A stretch of 64,000 bases of DNA, from contig NC_090771.1 in assembly GCF_001761485.1 (NCBI RefSeq), forward strand, positions 2,790,001 through 2,854,000, given 5' to 3'. Positions 1 to 10,455 of this stretch are shown one piece after another. The notes beneath the pieces were generated by a model, which was not told where the DNA came from, did no database searches, and was given only the letters and a program-made list of their open reading frames with translations. Both the position numbers and the translations under genes were made by a program. Each line of letters opens with the position of its first letter. The first letter of the stretch is position 1. This stretch comes from Yarrowia lipolytica. Its lineage: Eukaryota > Ascomycota > Dipodascomycetes > Dipodascales.

Positions 1-96
<96 letters not shown>

Positions 97-647
97 ACAG
101 CATGATACCGTGATAACAAGAGAATTTAATAAATGTACAAAAGTGTTTTATGATCACAGCCTGTGTAGATGTTAGTTTGGTGTGCTGCGATACCGTGCAT
201 GGTTATTATAGAGCGTAGAATTTATTATAGCGGTCTACGAGTACTTAACTGCAGCAGGAAGATGTGGTTGGCACAGCCGGAAGCGTTATGAAGAGCTCCT
301 GTATAGGTTCTTTATCTGGTATGGTCTTGCACAAGTATATACAATAGATTTATAGCGTACTTGTACCAGTAATCGTACAACGGTCGTTTCTCATGCGTGA
401 GGGATTAATTGCGGTTGTAGACAGTATAGTCGTACAGTAATTAGAACAATGGAGAGCGATACGGAGTTGTCATGTCCTTTGTCGTTCGGGCAGGTCCGAT
501 TGAGGTAGCAATATTGGTTGGTAGAGTTATAAATAGGTACCGGGTGGACTATTACCTGTAGACAAGGAAGTAAGCAAGCTGATCATTTTTCTAGCAAAGT
601 GTTTTTTGATAATGGGCGTGGGCTACTGTAGCAACACTCGTGTGCTT

Positions 648-670
648 GTACATACAAGTACAGTATGTAC
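648..670. repeat. Inverted repeat GTACATAC-7 nt-GTATGTAC
   Basis: Eight-base perfect arms (648-655 and 663-670) flank a 7-base loop. The same arms recur at 1263-1284, and fused without a loop at 9924-9935 and 28917-28928. Both strands carry TATGTA, which resembles yeast polyadenylation efficiency elements. Confidence 0.75.
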
Positions 671-1262
671 CAGATTACAAATTTTTTCTGAATTCGGTAT
701 CGGCCAGTCATACCAAAAAGATGAGTATGCGTGAGAGATGCAACAAAACACGAACAAAAACTTGTAACATGGGGCTATCATTATTGTAGTCCGTTGATTA
801 CACCTTCAACTTCCTTTGGACGCTACAGAACATCGTATGATGCTCTGCGCAGCTCTATGATAAGACATAGTTTAGACCCGGATACAGGTATAAGTACAAG
901 TATGTACACTGTAGTGTGCTTTTTGTAGTCACTGTCCGGGGTTTGGGATTAATACGTGCCTTCCGACACATCTGGGCTCGTGACCTGGTTATACTCCGTG
1001 TAGAGGAGGGTTGCCTACTGTAAGAGTAACTACTTGTAGACATGTTGAGATTCTCACGTGCTTGCACTATCCACGGTTGTACGTACGATACTTGTGCAGA
1101 CCACCGTTAGTAAGTTCCAGCATTTGTCTTCACTCAGATCGGGGGCTGTTTGTTGCTCTCTATACAGTGGCCTCCGAAACAGTGCCTTCCAGTAGAGTAT
1201 TTCGCAGAGCCCTAACAGCGGACTTCGGCCAATACGAGCCTGTGTGTATGGCTGTAGTCACA

Positions 1263-1284
1263 GTATGTACAGTACAGTACATAC
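1263..1284. repeat. Inverted repeat GTATGTAC-6 nt-GTACATAC
   Basis: Perfect 8-base arms at 1263-1270 and 1277-1284 surround AGTACA. It is the same arm sequence as at 648-670 in the opposite order, in the same convergent gap. Confidence 0.75.
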
Positions 1285-2432
1285 CTTGTGGCTACAGTAG
1301 GTGCCACTTGAGTGCTTACGAGTTTACCGGGTTACGGCATTCCGGCTCCCACGGCATATCCTGAATATATTCTCCACGGGGATTTGTACGTTTGGTCGGA
1401 GTTCTCTGGCCAATAAGATGTTTTTCTTTCTCTCGTCTCTCGTCAGTCAAACAGCGGGAAAACAACTACTCAGGATGCAGCCGCAGAGTTTGCACGTCCG
1501 TTTCAGGTATAATGGCTTTTCCGTCTCCATCATGGTTCAACTCAGTTAAGGTGGGTTGGGGAGGTTCAGGGCTATTTATCGCACGACTACAAGTAGTGAG
1601 ACCATGAGATGGGCTGTTGGGTGATACGGAGTCCCCGAGTCCGTAGCAAGCTTTGTCCCCCATTTTCCCCCGTTTCAACCGGGCTGAAGCGGTCGTGCCT
1701 CGGCTGGATCCAACGCTCATTTGAGACGCAGCATGTTGCTGATGCATGGCGCAGGTAATGACTCCGATACCGTGCACAAGCACAAGTACAAGCACAAAAA
1801 CGAGCACAACGTTGATTTGTAAGAAGACTAGAAAAAGTTCTATTGAAGCTGCAGCTCTACGGCGACGATCTGCGTGAGGAGTCAGCTTACAAGTGCAGAC
1901 GATGGCGGACGGCTTCAAGTCAAGTAGCCCGTGCCACAGTAGATGTGTTACATGTTCGGTCCTAATTATCTGCTCTAATGGGTCTTCACATGCCCTTGTG
2001 TTGGGTCCTTTGTCCCTGCCAATAGACTTTCGGTTAGTGAAAAAAACCATCGGACTATTTCTCCAAAGCTCTTTTGACTTTCATTTATTGGTGCGAGTGA
2101 GGATTTTTCGCTGAGCTAGAGAAAGTGTCGAACGGTGAGGGCGTCCCCTGGGGACGACTACATGATCTTGGTATTAATTCACGCCTCATTCCCAGCTATG
2201 GTCCTAGCATCTTGCGTCTCTTCTGTCCAAGGCACTGTTCAGAAGCGCATCTAAGGTACCCATGCAATCTGATGGTAAATACGAGAGACCTTGTACACGT
2301 TCATATGGGACATAGGTACACTACCATAATAAAAAAATTCTCGCATCCTTGTTAAATAATCATCATTTCTATTTTGGTTGGTATTGTCTATATTATTTTG
2401 AATCTAAAGCATTAAATTGTGAGAGGCTCCAT

Positions 2433-2876
2433 TTAGAGGAGGAGGGCAGCGGCAGCAATGGCAGCAGCGGCACCAGAGAGGCCGAGGCCAGAAGCGCCGT
2501 TGGCAAGAGCAACGGTGCCGGTGTGGGAGCCCTCGGCCTGAGAAGGCTGGGGCTTGGTGTGGTTACCGGCGTGGGTACCGTTGTGAGGAGCAGGAACAGG
2601 GGCAGGAGCAGGAGCAGTTCCGTTGTGAGGAGCAGCAGCAGTACCGTTGGTGACGGGGACGGGGACCAGCACAGCGGTGGTGGGGATGGCGGTGGCCTGG
2701 TGGCAAGCATCATCCTTGCAAGAGGTGATGGTAACCTGGACAGTCTGGTTGGCGGTGACAACACCGACCTGGGTAACGGTGGCGTTAGCAGCGGGGGCGA
2801 CGGGGGCAACGGTAACGTTACCGGCGGCGGAGACAAGGCCGGCAGAAGCGGCGGCGAGAACAGCGGAGAACTTCAT
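2433..2876 (-). CDS. Small GPI-anchored, N-glycosylated cell-surface protein
   Basis: A 147-residue secreted protein. Residues 1-17 form a signal peptide, with likely cleavage after VSA. Seven N-x-T sequons follow (N20, N31, N43, N77, N85, N99, N105), along with Pro/Ala/His-rich linkers of the PAPHNGT type. There is one cysteine pair in the motif TITSCKDDACHQ (C53, C58). The C-terminus is a hydrophobic Ala/Leu tail (about 131-147) preceded by small residues, with a plausible omega site near N126-G127. This is the layout of a fungal GPI-anchored wall or plasma-membrane protein. The TSCxxxxC motif recurs in small fungal GPI proteins, but I cannot name a family. Codons are highly biased and a strong TATA lies 70 to 80 bases upstream, both suggesting high expression. 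The specific function is unknown. Confidence 0.8.
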   Translation of the reverse strand: MKFSAVLAAASAGLVSAAGNVTVAPVAPAANATVTQVGVVTANQTVQVTITSCKDDACHQATAIPTTAVLVPVPVTNGTAAAPHNGTAPAPAPVPAPHNGTHAGNHTKPQPSQAEGSHTGTVALANGASGLGLSGAAAAIAAAALLL

Positions 2877-2944
2877 TGTAGATGCGTGTTTTTGTGTGAT
2901 AAAGAAAGTGGTCTTATGGAAAGAAGGATGTGCAAGGGCAGAGC

Positions 2945-2957
2945 TATATACTTATAT
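2945..2957 (-). promoter_or_regulatory. TATA element of the GPI-protein gene
   Basis: On the minus strand this reads ATATAAGTATATA, about 70-80 bases before the ATG at 2876, a usual distance for a focused yeast core promoter. Confidence 0.55.
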
Positions 2958-4526
2958 GGTCGGAGAGTGTGCTTCTTCGATTACACAGCCTTTGCTGCAC
3001 AAGGTTCAGAAACCACTTGCAAATGGGTGGAAAAACTAAAGAGCCAGTATCTGATAGGCTTTGGTCATCTTTCCGAATCTGGCACTATAATTACACCTTG
3101 TTGCTTGTCTGCCGCTTGTCTGCCGCTAGTGGGCCTCACTTGATATCCCGTTTAGGGTCTGTTCTATACTGTCGATCCTGCCTTGGGATGGGTCTGAGTG
3201 GAGGGATTTTCCACTTGTTTCTTCTCTTTATCTTTAAATTGCGTCTTTCGAGATAGGATCGGGGTAAGTATGGTTTTCAGTGAAGGAGGTGGAAACCTCA
3301 GGCTGGGATGAAGCAAAGCGAGCGTCCGCCATGGGGAAGATGTGCCCGGGTAACTACTTCTGCGTGAAATTCTTCTTCCTCGCAATATTTCCAAGCGATT
3401 ATACTGCCTCCAATCAAAATAGCGGGAACAGCAATATCTATGCGACCGACTGCGATTAGAGTTGAAAGCAAGCGATTACCATGCAGGGAACTCGCACACA
3501 GAAACTCTAAGTGCTCTTCTTGCAAGGCGACTCAGAGATCGGATTACGCACCCTCGCAAAATTAATTACGGCTGGTCACATGGCCGATAATCATTGAAGC
3601 GGCTGTTCCAGATCAAAGGGTGGAGAAATAGATCGACTTGAGATGGTGCAACTGCCAGATTTCCGTTTTGTCATTGGCCCCAATCACACTCCCCGATACG
3701 ATGAACTCCAACCCCCCACTTCATCAATTCCCGCATTTATTCCGCATACACCGGCAGAGGCTATCACCGTGAAATGGTTTCACACAGACTCAAAGACTCA
3801 GACACCCAAAAGTCCGGCCTCTTGGCACACCGAAAGTTCCAACGGTCCCGGGCGAATATGACAGCTGACAGGTGGTTAGCGTAGTATCGCATAATGCGCA
3901 AAATTGAACCACAATCCAGACTGTGTGTTCCCGATGTTATCGTTTTCCAACTACAGTAGCTCGATACAGCATAAAGCCTCACAGTGTTTGTGAGATAGAG
4001 CCGTTGTATACAAACTGCGTCGGTTAACCCTAAATACGGCGGCTCCAGAACCTTTTACTGTTTCCGAACCGATCCTCTCCCCTCATGGAGCAGAGCAACT
4101 GTGGCTTCCCACTTGTCGGCAGTTGGTAGCAACCTGGGCGCAAGACTTGACAGCAATTAGGAGAAAGACTACTGGTACAAACGGCAGAAATCAGTCTGAA
4201 TATCGATACTGTCGATTTTTGACCCAGTAGTTGCCTTCAAGATAATCCGCTCAGAGCAGGTACTTACACAGTAAGTTAGGGAATTGCTTCACAACGCCTT
4301 ACAACTGTGGCTGATACGGGTCACGCAGATACACTGCTCTGTAAGCTATCGTACTTAGGTGCTGTACAGGTTACAGGCCACAAGTAGGTGGCGCCAAAGA
4401 CTCCATACAAATTTAATCATACTGGCAAAGTCCTCTGTGCTACAGTGTGTACAAACTTGTACTGTAGGTAGTTACAGTACTTACTGTAGCTTACATCAGC
4501 TCTATTGTAAGACCAGGACTCAACAA

Positions 4527-4545
4527 CAAACAAACAAACAAACAA
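4527..4545. repeat. CAAA tetranucleotide microsatellite
   Basis: Four full CAAA units plus CAA. It is a simple repeat in non-coding DNA and a candidate polymorphic marker. Confidence 0.9.
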
Positions 4546-5786
4546 GGCCCTGCAGTATACAGAGTAAGTAGCTACTCTTCGATCAAACATGAGATTGAAG
4601 TAGCAGCCTGGAGGAGCCCGACGGCCTCCTGGGCTGTTAACGATTCATACAGATCAGAGAGGTATTTGTTTCTACCACTAGATTCGCTCTTCTCTTTGTC
4701 CTTCTGTTTGGAGAGAATGAGCCGGGTCAGGTGACTCCTGAGGGCAGGATGAATAACTGGAAAGGTCCGTTTCCAGCTACTGCAAAATGAGTACCCCGAG
4801 ACTCCAAAATTTTCCCATTTCGATGATCTCACCAGCAAACAATTTGACCATCTCAGGGAGCTGATATAGCTCTCCTAGAAATATCAAGCCTTTTAGCTCA
4901 GCAAAGGTCCAATAAATCTAGCACCCCCCTCTGCACGTACTTAAGAGATGAGTTTCTCGACCCACACCTTTGGGCTAGTCATCCCCCCTACTGTAGCCTC
5001 CAAGCAATCATTTCAAATTGTGGTGTCAAAATAGGACCAGTATGTCTTGAGGACCAATGCATGAACAAGGATTGTGTGGTCATCTTTACTCACAATGGGG
5101 AAATCTCAGTGAGCAGTTCGAGCACGTAGTTTACTGACTGCACGCTCGCAAATGAAGAGGACATGACCCTTAGTTGCGCTTTCAGAGTTGTCAACAATTG
5201 GCCTCTTGTATTGAAACAGCTCCAAAGCTCTTCGATATATGGAATAATCCACCAACTCAAGCACATGTGTTTTGGTGCTGTTGTGACATGTGTTTGTCAG
5301 GAATTCTATACCAGCGAACCAAAGGACATATCTCTCTTTGTATCGAACTAAGAGATGACAGGTGGTTTGGAATGATGAACCATTCCTGGTGTACAGACAG
5401 AGAGAAAGGTCCGCTTGGTGTTTATGGCAGTTTGGATACAAAGGTGACTATTGTAACGCTCTAGTCTGCGTCGAACCGAATGTGTGAATGATCACTAATC
5501 GTGATCGTTGCGGGGTTGATGGCTGTATTTTTTTTGCAAAACATAATGACCGTTGTTCTGGGAATGACGGAGGTTGCGACAAAAGAGGAGGAGGACACAT
5601 CTATAATACGAGTCAGTACAGTATGTACATTTGACATTTCAGTAAACCCCTTTTTGTCATTCTATTATAATGAGAATTCCATTGTTAATTTCAACTTACT
5701 TGGACTCTGAAACGATAGTATAGTTACGGCACATACAATGCCTCAATTTCTTCCATTTGATTGCTTTACTATATGTCAATTGGCGA

Positions 5787-6824
5787 CTATTTGATCTCCA
5801 GCTTCTGCAGCTCCTCAAGTGCTTCGAAGATACCCACAGAGTTGGGATCATAGTAGGGAATCTCTCCAATGGAAAGGACTCGATGACCTTCTCGGTTGGT
5901 AGCAGTGTAATCGTTTGTAGCAGTATGGTAGGTGGATCTGTTGTCCCAAATGGCCACATCGTTAGGGTTCCATCTGAAACGCACATGAGTATCGTGGTTC
6001 TCAACCAGATTCTGATTCAAGAACTCCAGGATACTCTTGGACTCATCCCAGCTCAGGCCGTTGATGGACTTGGTAAAGATGGGGTTCACGTAGACGGACT
6101 TCCAGCCGGTGACAGGGTTGGTTCGAATCAGGGGATGGTCTGCCTGCAGATAATCTCCCTGGTTCAGAGGATGCCCTCGAGGTCGCTCAACAATGCCGTG
6201 ACCGGAGGCAGCGGCCACGGTCTTGAAGTATTCACCAGAGTGGTGGGCGGTGAGAGTCTCTAGGAAGGCTCGGTAGGCAGGGGTCAGTTTTTCGTATGCA
6301 TGGTATCCCGAGGCCCACAGAGTGTCTCCTCCTCCTCCGGTAGGAGGACTGAGGATCTTGAGAACAGCGTAGTCGGAGGGCACCTTCTCAAAGGTGATAT
6401 CCGTGTGCCATCCTCGAGAAGATCGAGAGGAAATCTGGCTTAGGAGTTCCTTGTTGTTGTTGATACCCTTGTTGGGCTGCAGCACCAGAATCTCCTCTCC
6501 AGTCTCGGAAGAAGGAGCCTCGGTGGGATGCACATGAAGAGTGGACTCCTGGGGCTTTCCAGTCAGCTCTCCGAGCTTGGATCCCAGAACTCGCTGCTTG
6601 GCGTCATCAATATTCTGGTTTCGGAAGAAGATGACTCCTCGCTGAGACACCAGCACGGCCAGGTCTCGGATTAGCTCGTCAGCATTGTCGGCCTCGAGAA
6701 GGTCAGTGAGCTGCAGATCGGAAAACTCCGAACCGATGTAAGGAGTAACCTCGAAGCTGTCATACTTGTCGAGCAATCCAGTGTAAGGAATGGGCTTGGG
6801 GAGGGCTACTTTGGCGTCAGGCAT
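5787..6824 (-). CDS. TauD/TfdA-family Fe(II)/2-oxoglutarate dioxygenase (sulfonate/taurine type)
   Basis: A 345-residue member of the TauD family, like yeast Jlp1. These enzymes oxidise sulfonates such as taurine, using 2-oxoglutarate and O2, to release sulfite. The iron-binding H-x-D is at H140-D142 (GWHTDITFE) and the distal histidine at H300 (NRSTYHTATND). The 2-oxoglutarate arginines are R311/R315 (REGHRVLSIGE). The segment HPLIRTNPVTGWKSVYVNP (about 230-248) is a TauD hallmark. The length is normal and all metal and cosubstrate ligands are present, so it should be active. There is no signal peptide, so it is probably cytosolic. The actual substrate cannot be deduced; fungi carry several paralogues acting on sulfonates, alkyl sulfates or other carboxylates. 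A TATA lies about 65 bases upstream. The gene is divergent from the RNase H gene at 8435. Confidence 0.88.
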   Translation of the reverse strand: MPDAKVALPKPIPYTGLLDKYDSFEVTPYIGSEFSDLQLTDLLEADNADELIRDLAVLVSQRGVIFFRNQNIDDAKQRVLGSKLGELTGKPQESTLHVHPTEAPSSETGEEILVLQPNKGINNNKELLSQISSRSSRGWHTDITFEKVPSDYAVLKILSPPTGGGGDTLWASGYHAYEKLTPAYRAFLETLTAHHSGEYFKTVAAASGHGIVERPRGHPLNQGDYLQADHPLIRTNPVTGWKSVYVNPIFTKSINGLSWDESKSILEFLNQNLVENHDTHVRFRWNPNDVAIWDNRSTYHTATNDYTATNREGHRVLSIGEIPYYDPNSVGIFEALEELQKLEIK

Positions 6825-8434
6825 TGTGAAGATGAGAAAGAGGCACTGAAGGGTGATGATCCGGATCGTGGGGAAAAAGGGAACTACTTATATAGTTGAA
6901 GAATCAAAGGTCAAAATAAACAACGTGGCGTGACAGTCTGTTTCGCCCGTGGCTGTAGATTCCGGGGGCTGTTGTGGAGTAAGCCACACGTGAAGGTTGT
7001 TGAAAATGCGGTTGTGATTAGTATGGACTAGCTGATTGGTAGTAATGTAAGAGCAAACGTGTTGCAGGAGTTGCTGGTTTTATATCCCATTCCATTAATG
7101 TAACAGTAGTGCAAGTACAATCAAGTAATGATTGTCTCCATTGTCATCTACATCATCACTGCTTTGTGTGGTGCGCATACTGTGGCTTATCGCATCATAG
7201 ATAGTGCACCTCAAATGCAGTGAAATTGAACTCTGTGGGGGAAATGAATGAGGCGGAGAAATATACAAGAATGGGCCGATTGGGTGGGTGGAAGTGGTGA
7301 CTGCTGGTTGGTATTTGTAATAATGTGACTTGTGACGACAATATTCTCAAAGATTCTTCAAACGCCCTCTATATATACCCTACAAGCTACACACACTACC
7401 CAGATCGCTCGTGCTCAGATCAGATTAAATCCGCTAGCATACCTTTATGTTTTATAACGTTCCGCTCACCTCCACAGCCACAATTCATCACGTAATTTTC
7501 GGCTTCGATACGGGCTAAAGAGGGCCTCGCACGTGCTCTGGGGCTAGTGTCACGTGACTGCATGTTCTTCGATCGACCGGAGGGACCACGCGGGTAACAA
7601 CCCAATATCGAGCAATGCGTATGGAGCAATGTGAGACTAGCCTGTGCTCTTGTTTCGGGCTGCTTTATATAAGCACACGACCCATAAAGGACAGAGCAAT
7701 AAATCACTACGAGTACTAAATCTGGATATTGGTATAGGTATGGCATACTCCGGAATGTGTGAACCTAGGTGTGCAACCTTGCTCCCAATTTTTACAGGTC
7801 TATATATACACGGACATATCCGTGAATTACATGGGCGGGAGCCCGAGCTGGGAAGAGACTTGGGCGAGTCAAAAGCTCGCTGCCCGGACTGAGACTTGGT
7901 TCTGATTTAGCTACTCACAAGGTTCAAGGAACTCCTGCTATCTACTCCAATAGGGACTCTCCCAACAGCTCTCAACTGGGAGCTACAGTAGAGTTACTGC
8001 ACTGGTATGGTAGAGCCGTGCAATGTGGGTACCATGACGACGCGTCGCCAAAACAAGATATATACCTCAGTTTGAGGAACTTTTGGGTGGCGAAATGAGT
8101 TCAAGTTACTCCAATGACGGGCTATTGCTCTGAAATGTTCGGTATTATGTCGGCAAGAATCATTGCTCGGAATGTGCTCTCAAAACGCAGCTCTACACAC
8201 GTGCCAAAGTTTGCTCAGCCCCAGAATGAACGACACAAGAAAGAAATGTAAAAGATATGTGGTGCACTGAGACACGCGCCTGTCATGCACCATACATACA
8301 TTATCATATTCGTTTTGCCCAAGCCGTGTCGTATATAATGCTGTTGCCAAGCGGCGCCAAGACGGGTAGCTAAAAGGAACCTCCACCGTGAAACACTCCA
8401 AACGAACCCCACGGAAAATAACAAGTCCAGGTTA
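6825..8434. other. Divergent promoter region between dioxygenase and RNase H genes
   Basis: 1.6 kb shared upstream region. It holds the dioxygenase TATA (6886-6895) and a perfect 10-bp palindrome GTCACGTGAC at 7549-7558. The palindrome fits a Cbf1-type bHLH site; Cbf1 controls sulfur genes in yeasts, which would suit a sulfonate dioxygenase, but this link is inference. No further gene was recognised. Confidence 0.55.
6886..6895 (-). promoter_or_regulatory. TATA element of the dioxygenase gene
   Basis: On the minus strand this reads CTATATAAGT, 62-71 bases before the ATG at 6824. Confidence 0.6.
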
Positions 8435-9886
8435 ATGACCTACTCGACGCCAATCAATTTCAAGACTCCAGAAGGCTCTGAGATCGTTCTCCAGGCCGCC
8501 AGAGAAGCTCTTTGTCCCCAGTTATGCCAACTGCAGGCTCAGTGCACGGACATTGTCTTTTCTCATGAAGACAAGAACAGATTCAGAAACCGACTAAACA
8601 GCCTGGAAGAACTTCACCCTTCTCCTAAGGTCGACCCATCTTCTAAGGAGACCGTCGTGCCTGTTCTCCGATGGTTGTATCTCTTGGATCAGACCGTCAA
8701 TGAAGCCATTACACCCTGTCGAGTCACTGAGCTGTCCGCACCTTTCATCTGGCAGCAAGTTCAGCCTTGGCTTACCGAATCACTTGCTCGCGCGCGTCTT
8801 CAGGCTGGTACCTGGATTCAAATGCGTGAACAACTTTTTGAATCTATCTTTGGCTGGACAATCTCCGATTTTCTCTTCTTCGGAGACAAATCCGAACTAC
8901 TTCCAGAGAAGTACGAAGACCCCCTTGAATGGCTTTATGTCGTCGGGTGGGTCTGTCTCCTGAGTGGAAACAAATCTGCCCTACAACCTTTTCTGGTCAA
9001 GGCGTCCTCTTTTACTGGCCTGGCTCAACTCAAACAGACCCTCGTCGACGCCTTCATGGTAAACAGGGATGATGCCGACGCGCTAAACGATTGGAAAAAT
9101 GATGTTTCTCTTGAATGGACCATGGCCGTATCTAAGAATTCCAGCCAGTTGAGTCTGGTGAAGACGACATCTGGCAAGAAGTACTATGCTGTCGTGACCG
9201 GACGAAAACCCTGCGTTTACGCCGACAAGCACATGGCTTATCACATGTCAATGCACCATCCAAATTGTGCTCCTCTTGAGTTCGGCAGCGAAAAGGAGGC
9301 CTGGAACAAAGTGCGTTCTTTCGCCAAGGGATCGCCGTTCAAGAAACGAGAGTCCACAATGACAGTGCATACAGACGGGGCCTGTCAGGGAGAAAAGGCC
9401 GGGGCAGGAGTTTGGTTCCAGGATGGAAGCGAATTCAATTTCTCTGGTCCTGTTGAAGGAAAACAGACAAGGGAAAGAGCCGAGCTTTATGCAGTCTTCC
9501 AGGCTTTGAGACTCATCTTTACTCATAGAGTCTACGACGCATACCGATGGGAAGTGGTAACGGACTCTCAATACGCCATCGACTGCATCACGAAAAAGGG
9601 AGACAAGTGGGAGAAGAACGGTTACGTGGACTCCAAGGGTTGCCCAGTGGAAAACAGAGACCTCGTGGTTATCATCAGATACTTTGCGCGGGAATCAGAA
9701 AAGCTCTCTGGTTGCTACCACCAGATAATTTTCAAGCACACTCATTCTCGGAACCATGGAAACGAGTCTGCTAACAGACTGGCCACCAAGGGAATCGACG
9801 GGAAGTTATTTGTGTGGCCAGAAGGACTTCATCACCCCCAGTGGGTTAACGACCAGAAGGCCATTTTCAGACGGTACAGTTTTTAA
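8435..9886 (+). CDS. RNase H1-like protein with long N-terminal extension
   Basis: A 483-residue protein in three parts. Residues 1 to about 240 form a mostly helical region I do not recognise. Residues about 248-298 (KKYYAVVTGRKPCVY onwards) resemble the hybrid-binding domain found at the N-terminus of eukaryotic RNase H1. Residues about 308-455 are a type-1 RNase H fold that would cleave RNA in RNA/DNA hybrids. Acidic catalytic residues are visible at D314 (HTDGACQG), E350 (RERAELYAV) and D377 (TDSQYAID). The fourth position, normally Asp in a GNExAD motif, is Asn here (GNESAN, N447). There is no reverse transcriptase, integrase or protease next to it, so this looks like a host gene and not part of a retroelement. 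It may be the cell's RNase H1 or a diverged paralogue. The ATG at 8435 opens the frame directly. Confidence 0.8.
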   Translation: MTYSTPINFKTPEGSEIVLQAAREALCPQLCQLQAQCTDIVFSHEDKNRFRNRLNSLEELHPSPKVDPSSKETVVPVLRWLYLLDQTVNEAITPCRVTELSAPFIWQQVQPWLTESLARARLQAGTWIQMREQLFESIFGWTISDFLFFGDKSELLPEKYEDPLEWLYVVGWVCLLSGNKSALQPFLVKASSFTGLAQLKQTLVDAFMVNRDDADALNDWKNDVSLEWTMAVSKNSSQLSLVKTTSGKKYYAVVTGRKPCVYADKHMAYHMSMHHPNCAPLEFGSEKEAWNKVRSFAKGSPFKKRESTMTVHTDGACQGEKAGAGVWFQDGSEFNFSGPVEGKQTRERAELYAVFQALRLIFTHRVYDAYRWEVVTDSQYAIDCITKKGDKWEKNGYVDSKGCPVENRDLVVIIRYFARESEKLSGCYHQIIFKHTHSRNHGNESANRLATKGIDGKLFVWPEGLHHPQWVNDQKAIFRRYSF

Positions 9887-10455
9887 CCAGAACCTCAATT
9901 ACATCTAATGTTCCTCCTCTATAGTATGTACATACATACATACCGGATCCGATAGGGCGTGCGCCGTCAATAGGTATCCCTCAACTTTGTCGTCCATATC
10001 TGGTGTCACCTCAGGCACATGGTGAAATTGGTGGGAGGCTTTGGCTGAACACACAATGATGAAAAATCTCGAGTAGTACGCCAAGCTGGTTCTTTCTCAA
10101 TCCCAGCTTGAATGTAGTAATGTTGAACATTGTACTAAGAATGGAACAGCCCGTTGTAGCAAATACGGTATCATCTGGCATGTCTGGGTTGGGAAGGGCA
10201 AGAGACTGAAGTCCACTCTTGGTCACGTAATGGACTATTCTCCTCGAAAACAGGAAGATACGAAGAACTTTTGAGGGACTCCCTCCCCCCTTGATTAGGG
10301 CTTTGATGTCAAAAGAAGTGCCATTCTCGCTAGAATAACAGATTTTAGGTCCTTCATAGCAGCTATCAGTGCCGTAGGTTTTAACAAGCACATATACTAC
10401 ATGGTTGCTACTCGTAATGTTGTTATCATTGAGTTAATAAATTATTTTGTGCTAC
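9887..10455. other. Convergent 3' region between RNase H and DUS1 genes
   Basis: Both genes end into this 569-base gap. It contains the palindrome GTATGTACATAC (9924-9935), preceded by TAG, just past the RNase H stop. The minus-strand open stretch 10011-10391 has no recognisable domain. Confidence 0.6.
9924..9935. terminator. Palindrome GTATGTACATAC, possible two-way 3'-end signal
   Basis: A 12-base perfect palindrome carrying TATGTA on both strands, 38 bases after the RNase H stop codon. TAG...TATGTA...TTT-type signals guide mRNA 3'-end formation in S. cerevisiae. A palindromic version between convergent genes could serve both. The role is inferred; the sequence is certain. Confidence 0.4.

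Larger units (their letters stand above)
97..2432. other. Long convergent intergenic region
   Basis: Both flanking genes end here, so no promoter is required, yet the gap is 2.3 kb. I see no protein family in it. The longest open stretch, 1466-2050 on the minus strand, has low-complexity valine/leucine runs and no recognisable domain. The sequence is rich in short motifs of the TACAAGTA, TACAGTA and GTATGTAC type, including two perfect inverted repeats listed separately. A short non-coding transcript cannot be excluded. Confidence 0.6.
2877..5786. other. Intergenic region: GPI-gene promoter and dioxygenase 3' flank
   Basis: 2.9 kb between two minus-strand genes. The left part should hold the GPI-gene promoter. 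No recognisable protein or RNA gene was found; short open stretches have no family features. A dense patch of TACAGTA/ACTTGTA motifs lies at about 4440-4500, and a CAAA microsatellite at 4527-4545. Confidence 0.6.

Noticed and set aside
1466-2050. 194-residue open frame on the minus strand
   Set aside because: Contains a low-complexity Val/Leu run from a simple-sequence tract and nothing recognisable; rare-codon use unlike genes here.
8435-9886. RNase H gene as a fragment of a retroelement
   Set aside because: No reverse transcriptase, integrase, protease or terminal repeats nearby, and a hybrid-binding-like domain precedes the RNase H fold as in host enzymes.
10011-10391. 126-residue open frame between RNase H and DUS1
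   Set aside because: No family features and lies in the shared 3' region of two convergent genes.
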